Source: Juglans regia (lineage: Eukaryota > Streptophyta > Magnoliopsida > Fagales > Juglandaceae). Taken from it: a DNA stretch of 64,000 nt. The stretch lies in assembly GCF_001411555.2 (NCBI RefSeq), contig NC_049912.1, positions 26,297,722 through 26,361,721 on the forward strand, written 5' to 3'. Under the pieces are notes generated by a model. The model had not been told where the DNA came from. It was given only the letters and a program-made list of their open reading frames with translations, and made no database searches. Numbering within the stretch: the stretch's first letter is position 1; each line of letters opens with the position of its first letter. Positions 1 to 11,429 of the stretch are shown in pieces. The position numbers were made by a program, and so were the translations under genes.

Positions 1-37
1 ACCAAGCAAAATCTGGTAAAAACTAATTTCAGCTCAC

Positions 38-425
38 CTAGATCGCTCCACGTATTGACGAAGAGATCACGTGGACAAAATCGAACCATATAGCAAGCAC
101 AAACCTCCCTATCATCCCAGTTAATCTCCTTGAATCCCTTTCTCTCTTCCTCCGTCAAATTACGAGCTAAAATATTCACCAAAGGCAAAATAAAAAGCAT
201 AAAAAATGCAACCAAAGAGCCATTATTTGATTTCCATATTTAAGAAAATCATAATTGAAAAAGAACAAAAGTCAAAACTGTAAATGTACCCAAGATTTTC
301 ATACAAGCATAAAGAAAGAGCAAATAGTAAGAAATACTCAAAAAAGCTAGAGGAAACGGGAGTTAGGATTTAATGGAAATACTTGTACCCATAAGTTCAT
401 CTAGCAGAGCTTTCTGAGCGTCCAT
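38..425 (-). CDS. LUC7L: LUC7-like U1 snRNP-associated protein, N-terminal part (runs off the left edge)
   Basis: LUC7 proteins are U1 snRNP components that help select 5' splice sites in the nucleus. Two exons are visible on the minus strand: 383-425, which begins at ATG 425 and encodes MDAQKALLDELMGT, and 38-166, which continues TRNLTEEERKGFKEINWDD and later VRFCPRDLFVNTWSDLG. This is the conserved start of plant LUC7 proteins, including the stretch leading into the first CCCH-type zinc finger. The donor at 381-382 and acceptor at 167-168 keep the frame. A second donor at 36-37 shows that the gene continues to the left of the window. About 57 residues are seen, of roughly 400 expected from the family. 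Identification is from family knowledge and is firm, but which paralogue this is cannot be told. Confidence 0.88.
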
Positions 426-640
426 GGCTAAAGGGAGTGTTTTGATGCGAGATTGATGGAATTGCAAATCAAAGAGGGTTTTAGGGCTTTCTTGAGAATT
501 GAGGGCTCTCCTCCTTTGTGTGGTGTTTGGGGATCGGTGTGCGTGAGACTAGAATTGATAGAGAGAGAGAGAGAAGTGTCGTCAAGAGGGAGAGGGAGAG
601 ACTGATGGATTAATATATATGTGGGTAAAAAGCAAAACTA
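426..640 (-). promoter_or_regulatory. 5' leader and core promoter of the LUC7-like gene
   Basis: Upstream of the LUC7 start the minus strand carries a CT-rich leader (CT run at about 560-574) and, further out, a TATA-like TATATATTAA at about 611-622. The spacing would place transcription initiation near 580-590. This is inference from motif position only. Confidence 0.4.
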
Positions 641-777
641 TTAGACGGCCAGTTAACGGGCAATTACCCAATTACAACCGATTAAAATTGGAAATTGAAT
701 AAAAATTCCGAAACCGAAAATCATTGAATCAGGTCGGTTATTTTGGCTTGGGTTGGGTCAACTGCTTTTTTGTACGA

Positions 778-828
778 CTCTAGATGAGATGAGATAAGAT
801 GAAATGCTTTCACTATCCAAACAGATCT
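778..828. repeat. Remnant of MITE family A (GAGATGAGAT type)
   Basis: The sequence has GATGAGATGAGATAAGAT followed directly by CTATCCAAACAGATC. These resemble the two termini of the roughly 200-bp family A element seen at 40084, 41799 and 47517, joined without the middle. It lies in the short space between the divergent LUC7 and pyruvate dehydrogenase E2 genes, just where the first exon of the latter would be expected. Confidence 0.45.
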
Positions 829-919
829 TTAGTGATTAGGCAGTATCGACTGGAAGATCCATATCTTGGTTTTATGTACAAAGTATAAGGCATAACCTTT
901 TGTAGTTTTTTTTTTTCAG

Positions 920-3393
920 ATATTTGGAAGATCCGTCGTCATTGTTATTTGTCTTCAGAAAGAGAAATAGTTTCCAGGTCTACCACCAATGGCACGGTAA
1001 GTACAGCCAAATTCTGTTGCATTAAGCTTTTATACATCATGACATCATAGCAGGGCCTACAATCATTGTGTTTTACATTCTATACTTCTTCCTTCAAATT
1101 GCTTCTGATATTGCTTCATGATTTCCTGTCAAAATTTATTTATTTATTAAAAGAAAAAAACTTAAAAGAGTCTAATTTCAAATGCTTACGGTTGCTCATA
1201 ATGTTATGTAGATAGCAATGTTTGGCATACAGAAGAGAAATATCTCAATGATGCCAATGGAAGTTAGAAATCCAACTGTTGGACTGGCTTTCAACCAACG
1301 GTTTTCATGGTATGCTAGCCACCCTGTAGTTCCTTTTTTTTTTTTTTTTTTTTTCTTTTTTTCTGAAGAGGGATTCAGGTGATCAGATGTTTTCTTGATG
1401 ATTAGAGTTTCCTGAATTCCTTTTTTGTTTGATTTTCTAGTATCAGTTCACAGATATACTTGAGAAGAGGTTTTTCATCTGATTCAGGTAAAGTTCAAGA
1501 TATTATCCTCCTAATTTTCAGTGTACTTTTTTATCTTATTATTTATTGTTAATAATAAGTATTTTTCCCACAGTTTTCCTGCTTTTTTACTGTCTATATA
1601 TATATATATATATATGTTTGTACACATTGTGCCATTGGAAATCTATTATAAAGATGTCGAGGGAAACCTCCCAAGTACAGAATTTTTTTTTGGGGGGGGG
1701 GGGTACCATCTTCTAGTAAAGAAAAAAACTACTGCTATAATCTGGATTCTTAACTAAAGTTCGTGTTGCATGCTATGTCTCTTCACATTTTGTTGAGGGC
1801 TTCTTGAACAACGTCATTGCTGTTCTTTGGAGAAACATTGTGCCACTTCATTGTACATCTGGTAGTGCTTTTAAGTTACGCATGTCATGGCTGTGAGTTT
1901 GGAACGAGTCTGATATAATTTTTGTTTAATTAGTTTTTCAGATACAAATGTTTTTAGAAAAAATTAACGTAGAAATCTATAGTATTCTTTTGTGTAATGT
2001 GTATTTACTCAAATTTAAGTTAAATTTTGTTCACTTAGTTAATGATATATAAATTTCATGAATTCTTTAATACTTGTGGATCTTGGAAATCTCTCTTTTC
2101 TTTGGGCTTGAATTTAGATTTTATTTTTAATTCTTGGAAATGTGTTAACGGTGCTTTTCAGAAAAGTTCAAATCCAATAGCTTATTTTACCCACCAAAAT
2201 CCAGACCCCCAAGATTACAATCCTTGCTTCGGTCACCTAGTTTTCTTAAAAATGCCTATTTCCTTCAAGCTTGAATTTATTTTTATTTTGGGGAAAACAC
2301 ACTTTCCATCAACTAACACATGTTTTACACTTTGCACCTTAAACTATCAAAATTGACACGTTTCACCCTCCCAATACTACCAAATGTAAACTAACACTCT
2401 CAGTTAACGTTCAACAATCAACATTGTCTCACTCACTTATTTTTATTCATCTTAATGATGAGACTTGGACTAAAAATGGTAGTTGAACGGTGCGATATGT
2501 TAGTTTTAGTGGTTTGGAGTACAAGGTATAAAGCACCTATTAGTTAGGGAGTGAAAAATATATTTCTTTTCCTTTTAATTTTCAATTTTAAGAAAATTCA
2601 AATTCAGTACCTTCTCAGAAAATTTGGCATTATGACATATGAAATTATAAATACCCCCATCCTTTGTAATAGAGCTTCATTTTCATATGTCTGACCTTGC
2701 TAATAAATTGATGGCATGTTACTTTTTGATGTGGAAAGGAACAACATGTTTAATGAACCGACAATTTATTGTTTTCTTCTGTACATTATAGTTTCTTGAC
2801 TTCCTTCAAGAAGGATGGTTATTGTGCTTTGCTTCTGTTGAAGTGTGAAGATTAACCTATCATCTACGCACTTTTCTCTACTTTGCTAGTCTTTGTAAAC
2901 ATTATCTAGTTTGTGTGCTCTTCTTACTTAAGGTGGATTTGTGCAACATTTTTCAGGCCTTCCTCCTCACCAAGAGATCGGAATGCCCTCTCTATCACCT
3001 ACAATGACAGAGGTTTGCACCTTTCTGACATGGAAACAGCTCAACAATCTAGTTCAACGGTTTACTGCTAATTGATTCTTTTAACGGCATGTAGGGTAAT
3101 ATTGCAAGGTGGTTGAAGAAAGAGGGTGATAAAATCTCTACTGGTGAAGTGCTTTGTGAAGTTGAAACAGTAGGGTTCTTGTACTGTTTTTTGGTTGAAT
3201 TCCCTCAATTGACTAAATGTTGGGTTATATTCTACTTACAATGGTCAATTTTCTTTTTACATACATTTGATATTGAAAGGATAAAGCAACGGTTGAAATG
3301 GAATGCATGGAAGAAGGCTATCTTGCTAAGATTATACATGGAGATGGATCAAAAGAAATTAAAGTTGGTGAGGTATCAAGTTTATAACTCAAA

Positions 3394-3456
<63 letters not shown>

Positions 3457-6400
3457 ATGACCCAAGGAGAGCCCAAACTACATATGGGCTTATACTCCAA
3501 AAAGACTAATCAGTGGTACGGTTAGCGTTAATTGGAATCACTGTAAATTGTAAGAACTTCTCCTTCCCATGCAATGTGGGATCTCATTCACTATCCACCC
3601 ATAGATATTATGGCGTGTTTCAATGCGTGTGTCTTGCAGTTCTTAGAGTGAAAGTGTAGTAGGATGGGGAAGGGAAATACATCTTGGTCATTTCACCCGA
3701 CTAGATTTTCTCACGCATTAGTGCAGAACTTATGTGCCAGTGACCTTTGGCCTAGTGACACCGACCTTGTATCTCGGTGGCAAGATCGAGGGGTTGAATC
3801 CCCTCTCCCATCGCCTAAAAAAAAGAAGGGAGCTTATGTGGAGTTTTGTATTGAATGTTAGTTGTGTATATTTGCTCTTGTATAGGTGATTGCTATAACT
3901 GTTGAAGATGAGGAGGATATTGCAAAATTAAAAGATTACAAGCCTTCAGCATCAGATGCTGGTGATGCTGCTGTTAAAGGGTCGTCTGCCTCAACTCCCC
4001 CAAAAGAAGAGGTAGCAGAACAACCTGTCAGTTCATCAGAGCCAAAGACATCCAAGCCTACTGCAGCACCTCCTGTGGAAGATCGCATTTTTTCTAGCCC
4101 TCTTGCCAGAAAATTGGCTGAAGAACACAATGTTAGATATGATGAACTCTGTAACCAGAATTTTTGTTCAGTGCTAGGACTCTTTCAATCCTTTTCTAAT
4201 TGACGTGTTGTTTGAATTCCTTTTTTGCTATTCTAGGTGCCTCTATCAAGCATTAAAGGAACAGGTCCAGATGGACATGTTTTGAAGGCAGATATTGAAG
4301 ATTATTTGGGTATTATGCTTATAATGTCTATTATGGGGGTCTAGTGCTGCTGTTATGTTGTTTTATATGGTCAGAAAGTTTATGTTGCTTTAGATAGTCC
4401 ATTGATCTGATGATTAGATTCTCTTTCTCTTCATATGATGCAGCCTCTCATGGGAAGGAAGCTTTGGCGACAGCCCCTAAGGCTAGGACTGCCACACCTG
4501 CAGCATTAGATTATACTGACATCCCTCATTCTCAGATCAGGAAGGTAACATGATAACCTTCAGGGCTTTTGATTCGCAAAGTTGATTCTATAGACACTTT
4601 GTTTAAGCTCATAATGTAGTTTTCATGTTTTCAAAATATATGTTTGTAATGTTCTCAGCTCATTCCAGCCCAACAAAACGTGGAGTCACCAGTATTGAGA
4701 TCTATTGCAAGAATTAAATTTGGTCATTCTTTGTAAACATCCTGTGTACTTGGGCTATGCCTATCTTTCTATCAATAATTTGCAATTCATGCGGCCACTT
4801 CATCTTGCATTATATATTGTTCAAAATCTTTTTCTTTTGATTTGCCTTGTGGCATCCTTCCCTCACAGTATCAGTTTAAAACGATAGTTTGGTCATTTTG
4901 TCTGTCATTGGCATCACTCACTTCCATATCTCTGTTGATATAAATTCTGTTAATTTCAGCATTGAATTTTGGCTTCCCCAAGCTTATACCTGGTGTTATT
5001 TTGGCAGATCACAGCTTCACGCTTATTATTCTCTAAGCAAACTATTCCCCATTATTATCTAACGGTAGATGCATGTGTCGACAAACTCGTGGAGTGAGTA
5101 TTAGTTCCTTCTTCCCTTAAAAAGTGAGCTCTCAGTTTATATTTTTTGATGGTGTAACTGTTACTTTTCTGCAGTTTGCGAGGCCAACTAAATTCATTAC
5201 AAGAAGCATCTGGTGGAAAGCGGATCTCAATTAATGATCTTGTTATTAAGGTATTGCATCTTGCTTCCAGAATCCACATACTTGATGCAGCATTGGGATC
5301 TGCATTGTTATTATTATTTTTCTTCTTTAGGGACCACTAAATTACTTACTATGGAACTTTTGGGCCATTCAAAAAGAATTTCACACATATGCCAACCATC
5401 TAGCTTGAAGTACACTTTTTCTGTTCCCTTCACAAGATTAGGGTGGATGTTGGGGGTGTAGATGCAATTGGTTGCAGTAAACATGAGCTCCATTCATGTG
5501 CCTCTAGCGTTTCATCGATGGGGCTTTTACCACCTATTCTAGGTGGCAGCTTCCTTTTGCCATTGATTAAATAAATCTTACCTTTTACTGCAGGCTGCTG
5601 CTTTGGCTCTTCGTAAGGTTCCTCAGTGCAATAGTTCATGGACAGATGAGTACATCCGCCAGTAAGTACAAAATAATTGACATTGTGACGAGTTCTTGTA
5701 AGCAATTTTATTTTTGACTCTATGGCAATGCTTCTTTGGCTTCTCATCCAGGTATCAGAGTGTAAACATAAATGTTGCTGTTCAGACAGATAATGGACTC
5801 TTTGTTCCAGTCGTCAGGGTGAGTGGTTTGACTGGTTGCCATAGTCTAGTCTTGTTGATAAGTTTTGCCGCTGGAGTTTCATTTATAGCTATCCATCTAT
5901 TTAAAATTTTCAGGATGCTGACAAGAAAGGCCTATCCAGGATAGCTGATGAGGTCAAACAATTAGCCCAGAAAGCCAAAGAGAACAGCTTAAAACCCGAC
6001 GATTATGAGGTCAGAATATTTGTTGTTCTTTAATGGATGACCATCTCATCAGATTGTTGCTGAGTATGTTTACTGTCTTTGCAGGGAGGTACATTTACAG
6101 TGTCAAATTTGGGAGGTCCCTTTGGTATCAAGCAATTTTGTGCCATCATTAACCCTCCTCAGTCAGGCATTCTTGCTGTTGGATCTGGTAAGTCAGACAC
6201 TTACCTTACGTTTTTTTTTTTTTGTTGGGAGTGGTCATCCTTTTCATCTTCGTTATCACCATTGGAACTATTTTCTGTCCTTGAGCAGCTGAGAAAAGGG
6301 TTGTACCTAGTTCAGGCCCCGAACAATTCGAGTTTGCTTCCTTCATGTCTGTAACGTTAAGCTGTGATCATCGTGTTATTGATGGTTAGTAGTTTATACA

Positions 6401-6558
6401 AGCCTTCAGAATATAAGATCAATTTAAACTAGCATTATTTTATCTGACATGTGAAACCCTGATGGCATGACTTGCTCATGTGTTTAGGTGCAATTGGTGC
6501 GCAATGGCTGAAAGCATTCAAAGCCTACGTCGAGAATCCCGAGTCCATGTTGCTTTAG
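920..6558 (+). CDS. Dihydrolipoyllysine-residue acetyltransferase (E2) of the mitochondrial pyruvate dehydrogenase complex
   Basis: E2 transfers acetyl groups from lipoamide to coenzyme A and forms the core of the mitochondrial complex. Exons: 920-996, 1212-1309, 1441-1487, 2957-3012, 3095-3169, 3280-3372, 3886-4131, 4237-4309, 4444-4544, 5008-5093, 5175-5250, 5594-5661, 5752-5818, 5914-6009, 6085-6187, 6289-6384, 6488-6558. All phases agree. From Met 1218 the product is 481 residues: a basic leader ending near RRGFSS, one lipoyl domain (about 50-125, lipoyl Lys92 in DKATVEM), an Ala/Pro/Glu-rich hinge, the E3-binding domain ([16 protein letters not shown], about 188-225) and the catalytic domain with DHRVIDG (about 453-459). 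Exon 920-996 is open in the right phase and fits the family's N-terminal region, but no convincing exon with an initiator Met lies upstream. Either Met 1218 is used, or the first exon is lost or unrecognised. Confidence 0.9.
3398..3452. repeat. (CT)n microsatellite in an intron of the E2 gene
   Basis: A nearly pure CT dinucleotide run of about 54 bases begins about 25 bases after the donor at 3373. It generates spurious open frames of Leu-Ser or Arg-Glu repeats on the two strands. Confidence 0.95.
3729..3840 (+). mobile_element. Short tRNA-derived SINE in an E2 intron
   Basis: The body at 3737-3830 has a Pol III A-box-like TGGCCTAGTGACA at about 3748-3760 and a B-box-like GGTTGAATCCC at about 3792-3802, then ends in an A-rich tail (CCTAAAAAAAAGAAGGG). 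CTTATGTG flanks it at 3729-3736 and 3833-3840 as a probable target-site duplication. Box spacing, A-tail and duplication together are the signature of a plant SINE. The family name is unknown to me. Confidence 0.75.
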
Positions 6559-8910
6559 AATGACGGCTTGCATTGTCTTTCATATAATTCTCTCCCTCGC
6601 CCAAATCAGCCAAGAAGAGGGATTTGACTTCTATTCGGCAATTCCATGTGGACTTGTGATATTGTAACAGTGAGCAGGTTTCTTCCTTTGTACTGTAGTG
6701 TTTTAGTCTCTCAAAACAAAATTTGCATACATTTTTTTGGAAATAAGAGTGGTGGATCAGGCATGAGTGATGCACTGAATTTTGTTCAGGTTGTATAATG
6801 ATTAATGCCCCTTCTGTGCGCAGTTTGTTTGTCATGCGAGATTTGTGCGCATCTTTTGAGAAATTTGTTAGTCTGTCATCCATTTAGATTATATGTCATG
6901 GCTTATCAAATGCATTTCTTGTTCTGCCTTTATGCTACTTGAAAGCCGTCGAAGTTACCTCGCAAGCAGAGACATTTTGTTCAAAACTTGATTCTGTTTT
7001 TGCATTCCATCATTCTCCATCTCCAATCTCCTTTTGAAGGTTCAAGCTTTTTAGCAGTTGTGAAAGGAGTACGTAAAAGTAACTGTATGTAACAAAACTC
7101 TATCTCTAATACCCCGCTCCATCTGAAAGCCTCACTCAATCACATTGCTTCATAAATCAAATAACCATTACTCAATGGGTTCATGCCGACCAAACTTCAC
7201 AAGAAAAATAAGCATTCTTCTATTCTCCTATCCAGTTATCTTGTAGGCATCCCCCCTACTTTCTTTTCCCTTTTCACCCTAGTTGATGTGGGGATTAGCC
7301 CATATACAACAGTGTCTTGCAGCCCCTATCACATAGAATATCTCCCCTCACAGTTGGAGGAGAATCACTCGTGAATTATGTGATGCCAAAATAATTTTTT
7401 TTAAGTATCCTTATCGGCATATAGCATAAAAAGAGACTCATATCATTCTCTATCCTATATGCATTATTGCTAACATAAACATGATATTTTTCATCTGCAG
7501 AAGTTACTTTGAATGCATGCATGGCTTGTCCCCACGTACAACATATGTTAGCAAGCAATCACGATTCCTCATATACAGAATCAGCCCAACAGGGCATGAA
7601 ACTCCATCCAAAGTAATACTACAGGTAATGCTTGCAGTAGACCTTAAATAAATTTTGCTAGCCAGCTAAAAATCTGTAATAATGAAATTATTACAAAGGC
7701 CTCTAGGATTTAGCACCAAACCACCTGTTAGTGAATGAAGTGAAAAAATCAGACATAATACGCGAATCCACTTTGACAATAAATTTTAAAAAAATATAAA
7801 CACAATAAGAGCCTAACCCAATCGATGCTGCTTCCACTAATAACTATTTCATCAATCAGAAGTAAAAAGTTACACAATATTATGTTAGATCCAAGTCTAT
7901 ATCAATCCCAATCACTCATGATCCAACAAATCAAGCGTAAGAAAATGAAGACATTGCCATAACCTTTTTCTCCTTGCACTGAATTACTTGTTATTTCAGT
8001 TGCTCCAACCAAAGCATAAACTCTTTCACAAAGGCTTTGTCTCAATTCCCAGAATACCATTAGTTTTTCTTTTCAAGGCAAACAAGAGAGAATCACAAAA
8101 CACGAGCCACAACACCCTACTCATCATGCTTACCCTTCTGCAATAACCACAGTCCACACAGCTTGCTTCAAAGACAGATTCCTCAATAAAGCCCAACTCA
8201 TGGTTGATTAGTGATTTACTCATAAAAAAAAAATGGTTGATTAGTGATTTAATACCAACATAAATAAGCCTATTCACTGGGACACTAAGAAATTCTACAA
8301 TAGCAGAAAACCCAATTCATGCATGATGCAACTCCGTTTCAGGAAAAACTAGACAATAATATGGCAAATATTCTTAACATTAAAGCCCTTCCATATAAAC
8401 AAGAAAAGAAGCAATCTGAATGACCAAATAACAAATGACCTGCGCACATATAACAAAAACCTATCATTATGTACCTGAGTCACTAAAGTATATCAGTATT
8501 AAGATTCTGTCTCAGACAACCAGAGCTATCCAATCTATATTCGAAACAGATAAGATACACCACAAGCAACCAAGTCCTACAACTCACTATAAATAAACCT
8601 CTCATTAACCAAACCACAAACCTAAAACCAATCATTTCACATAAAACACGAAATTATTGACTTCCACGTTAAGCCAGAGTTTGTATTCATTCCAAATTTT
8701 TTCTTTACCCGAAAATTCGACGAATTACAATAGCCAAGGAAATGAAAAATAGCAAGAGAAAAATACTACCAAATCACGTCGTTCCCACGACTCCACTATC
8801 GATTACTCCAATCATTCCACCTATTGCCGCATATGAACTGTCAAAATTCCCAATCTTTATATATATATAAGATTCGCTCAAAGCCAAAACAGAGAATCGA
8901 ACCAGAATTC
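6559..8910. other. Intergenic: facing 3' ends of the E2 and TIM23 genes
   Basis: These 2.35 kb hold the 3' untranslated regions of two convergent genes. Short open frames here have no recognisable product. The only structured item is the A-tailed micro-insertion at 8201-8251. No RNA gene or intact transposon was seen. Confidence 0.6.
8201..8251 (+). mobile_element. A-tailed micro-insertion with an 18-bp target duplication
   Basis: TGGTTGATTAGTGATTTA occurs at 8201-8218 and again, perfectly, at 8234-8251. Between the copies lie only 15 bases, CTCAT followed by ten A (8219-8233). A poly-A end plus a long perfect duplication is what target-primed reverse transcription leaves. The insert is too short to name and is read as an extremely 5'-truncated SINE or LINE. 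Confidence 0.6.
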
Positions 8911-9483
8911 TCATATGGGCGCGTAACGCTTCATCGCCTGCTTTGCCGTTACGGCGAGACCAACCAATACGCCGCCGAAGGCGCCCGCCACCGCTGCGGA
9001 CCTCACGCCACGCGCCGCGCGATAAACGGCTCCAGTTCCAAGCCCAGCCGCCACGCTATTCCAGACGTCGTCAGTGTCCCTGAGGGCGACAATCCCGCTC
9101 TCCATGCCAGCGAAGATGAGGCCGATGACGCCTATTCGGTTGCCCCAAGCCCGGCCAGCGTGGCCCGAGGAGTTAAGGACCCGGCTGAGGCGGAGCTTCG
9201 TGGTGTCCGCAGGTTCAAAGGACCTGACGCCCGACACCAACCCGGAGGCGCCACCCCCGATAGCGCCGGTTAGGTAGCCGCATCCAGTGAGGAAAGTGAT
9301 GTTGTCGCTCCAGCCGCGGCGGTTGCGGCTAGCCTCCTCATCGAAGAGATATTGGGGTCCGGTTGGGAGCTGATAGACATTGCGGGCCGGGATGGGGACC
9401 TGGAGGCCGTGGTAGGGGTCGTAGAACCGAGCCTGTGATGATGGATCGGATCCTTGTTCGCGATCCGGGAGTCTGTGAGCCAT
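8911..9483 (-). CDS. TIM23: Mitochondrial import inner membrane translocase subunit TIM23
   Basis: TIM23 forms the presequence translocase channel of the inner mitochondrial membrane. The single-exon product has 190 residues ([11 protein letters not shown] to MKRYAPI), the usual length for plant TIM23, which is also intronless in relatives I know. The soluble N-terminal part (1-70) contains [29 protein letters not shown]. The rest carries four Gly/Ala-rich hydrophobic segments. The PRAT signature is visible at about 127-158, with RDTDD and AAGLGTG correctly spaced. The start is fixed by the conserved N terminus. The coding region is much richer in G+C than its surroundings, which produces long open frames on the opposite strand. 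The gene converges on the E2 gene. Confidence 0.95.
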   Translation of the reverse strand: MAHRLPDREQGSDPSSQARFYDPYHGLQVPIPARNVYQLPTGPQYLFDEEASRNRRGWSDNITFLTGCGYLTGAIGGGASGLVSGVRSFEPADTTKLRLSRVLNSSGHAGRAWGNRIGVIGLIFAGMESGIVALRDTDDVWNSVAAGLGTGAVYRAARGVRSAAVAGAFGGVLVGLAVTAKQAMKRYAPI

Positions 9484-9640
9484 CCTATCTCCCTTTTTCC
9501 TTCCTTTTTGGGCTCTTTCCGGTTATTAGGGTTTGGTCGTCTCACGGGCAGAGAGAGAGAGAGAGAGGAGGGTTTTGGTTTTAGTTCTGTTGATGGGGTT
9601 TGGGGAGATTTTGTTCGGGGTTGGACCGGTTTTTATTTTG
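9484..9640 (-). promoter_or_regulatory. 5' leader of TIM23 with a CT repeat
   Basis: On the minus strand the sequence upstream of the TIM23 ATG is pyrimidine-rich and includes a CTCTCTCTCTCTCTCT stretch (9551-9567). This is the same arrangement seen before LUC7, HAB1, EPFL and bL34m. Regulatory meaning is inferred only. Confidence 0.4.
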
Positions 9641-9654
9641 AGTAGATACGTAGA

Positions 9655-9805
9655 ATTTTTTTATAATTTTATTTTATAATTATTAATTATATTTTAAAAT
9701 AAAAATATTTTTATAAAATGATATTATTTTTCTAAATTATTTTATAAAAATATTTTTTATTTAAAATTTAATTATATAAAAATTATAAAAATAATTATAT
9801 TTCTA
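9655..9805. repeat. AT-rich palindromic repeat (family E)
   Basis: TAAAATAAAAATATTTTTAT followed by AAAATGATATTATTTTT and its near-inverse is shared with 24095-24240. Both copies look like short hairpin-forming MITE remnants. Confidence 0.5.
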
Positions 9806-11429
9806 TCGTTTTTCTTTGAAATAATGATGGACGTCGTAACGGCAGATAGCAATCTGGGCAAAGCCCTTCCAAAAAATCAAGTTTATATATAATTTAAAAT
9901 TTGTAATTGACACAACTTAATTAATCACAATAAATCACGTACAGATGCTGTTTGGTATTTGCTTTGCCCAGCATGTGTGAGTTCTCATTTCTTCATTATT
10001 TCTATCCATCTTTTTTTGTATTTTCTTTTTATTGTCCATCTCTTTCTCTCCTTCTTTCGGCTGATCTCTGCATTTTTCATTGCAATCCTTTCCATCTTCC
10101 TCTCAAGTAATGGCTAAAATCCTTTCCATCTTCACCTTAGAAAGAAACTATTTTTCAAAATTGAAAAATCAATTCGAATTTAAAGAGGAAAAAAGGAAAA
10201 GAACCTACTTACGCCATTCCCAAGTTTTGTTTTTGTTTTTTTATTTATTTTTTATTTTTTTAAGTTTTAAGTATTCCCAATGAAAGTTTTCACATGGTTT
10301 TGTGATTGATTCAGGTTCTTCAGACGGTAGGAAATTTTAAATTAGAAATTTCATCGAACTTGTGGTGTGATAGACTTCTCTTGAAATCCAAACAATTTTA
10401 CCAGACATGTCGGCTCGACAACCACATGGACGTATAGCAGAGAGAAGCTAAGTTGGACAAACGGTTGTAATAGTCCTGAATCTATCGTAGAGTTAAGGTT
10501 TTCAAGAAACCAACGATAAACGTGTCTCTCTCTCACAGTCGAAGTAGTTACTTTAGTGGAGGATATGATGGACAGGGGGGGCTTGGAGAGAGAGAGAGTG
10601 GGAAAAGAGATGGAAAAATAACATGAAATCATGTACATGTGGGGTGTAAATTTTAGGCTGTACACATCCTATGTGGTGGATTTTTATTGGTTGGTGTCAA
10701 AATTAAATTTACAACAAACCGGTCTGGAGCTTTTTGCAAAGGGTCTATGTTAAAGAGAAATGATATTTGTAGTTATAGAATGTATAAATATAGCATATTT
10801 ATTTTGAAAAAAAATGAATAAATATGATATCTACATAAAATAATTAATTTTTTAATAATAAATTTCATTCTTTTTTAAAATAAGTGCAAAAGTATCTAAC
10901 ATTATTCAATTTAAAAAGTTTAGAGAACGAAAGCTCTTTACTTTTGCAAAGGTATCCACATTCTACAGCGGATTCAGCTCCACCATAGCAAGAACATGAT
11001 GTTCTTAGTTCATGAAAACAACACCACTTTGTTTAGTTGAGTGCTAGTTGCAGATCAAACAACTTACAAATGTCCAACAACCCTCACTGTATGCTCCTTG
11101 TTTAGTTTTCCAACTTGTTTCCGGCCAAGTGTAAATAGAATCTGACTCTTTCAAAGCTACTCCATATTTTTGGTGCTTTCAGCTCTACATTTTGGTCAAG
11201 GACTTCAAACGCAACCACCCTTTTCTTATATGGATCTCCACTGCAAATCCACTTCTAGATAAGGGTCGATCTCTCCGCCCTGCTTTTGCATAGTCGAAGA
11301 ATGTTATTGGAAAGGCATTTCATGGTGATTTTACACATTTTATAGACAATGCCAAGGCATATTTCGATTGTATGACTTTAAGATTCCGCATTCATGATTC
11401 TTGAATTGAGAGCAAAGTTGACTGCAAGC
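9806..11429. other. Intergenic: upstream of TIM23 and 3' of the kinase gene
   Basis: No coding potential could be assigned. An open frame of 104 codons at 10351-10665 (minus) resembles nothing I know. A family B MITE lies at 10755-10917. I searched the minus strand here for a U-box exon belonging to the upstream kinase and found none. Confidence 0.55.
10755..10917. mobile_element. MITE family B copy
   Basis: It begins GAGAAATGATATTTGTAGTTA and ends TATCTAACATTATTC, with the family's internal features: ATTTTGAAAAAAAATGAAT on the left, AATTAATTTTTTAATAATAA in the centre, and the inverted counterpart on the right. Diverged relative to the copy at 31938. Confidence 0.5.

Noticed and set aside
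3318..3500. Arg-Glu repeat frame on the minus strand, and the Leu-Ser frame on the plus strand
   Set aside because: Both are translations of the CT microsatellite in an E2 intron.
3737..3830. A functional tRNA gene
   Set aside because: Only the A and B boxes are tRNA-like; no complete cloverleaf, and the A-tail and target duplication indicate a SINE.
8824..9273. 149-codon open frame on the plus strand opposite TIM23
   Set aside because: It is antisense to the conserved TIM23 protein and has no recognisable domain; its openness is explained by high G+C content.
10351..11429. Possible U-box exon for the upstream Usp kinase
   Set aside because: All minus-strand frames were read; none shows the U-box pattern of spaced Pro, Ile, Asp, Gly and Trp residues.
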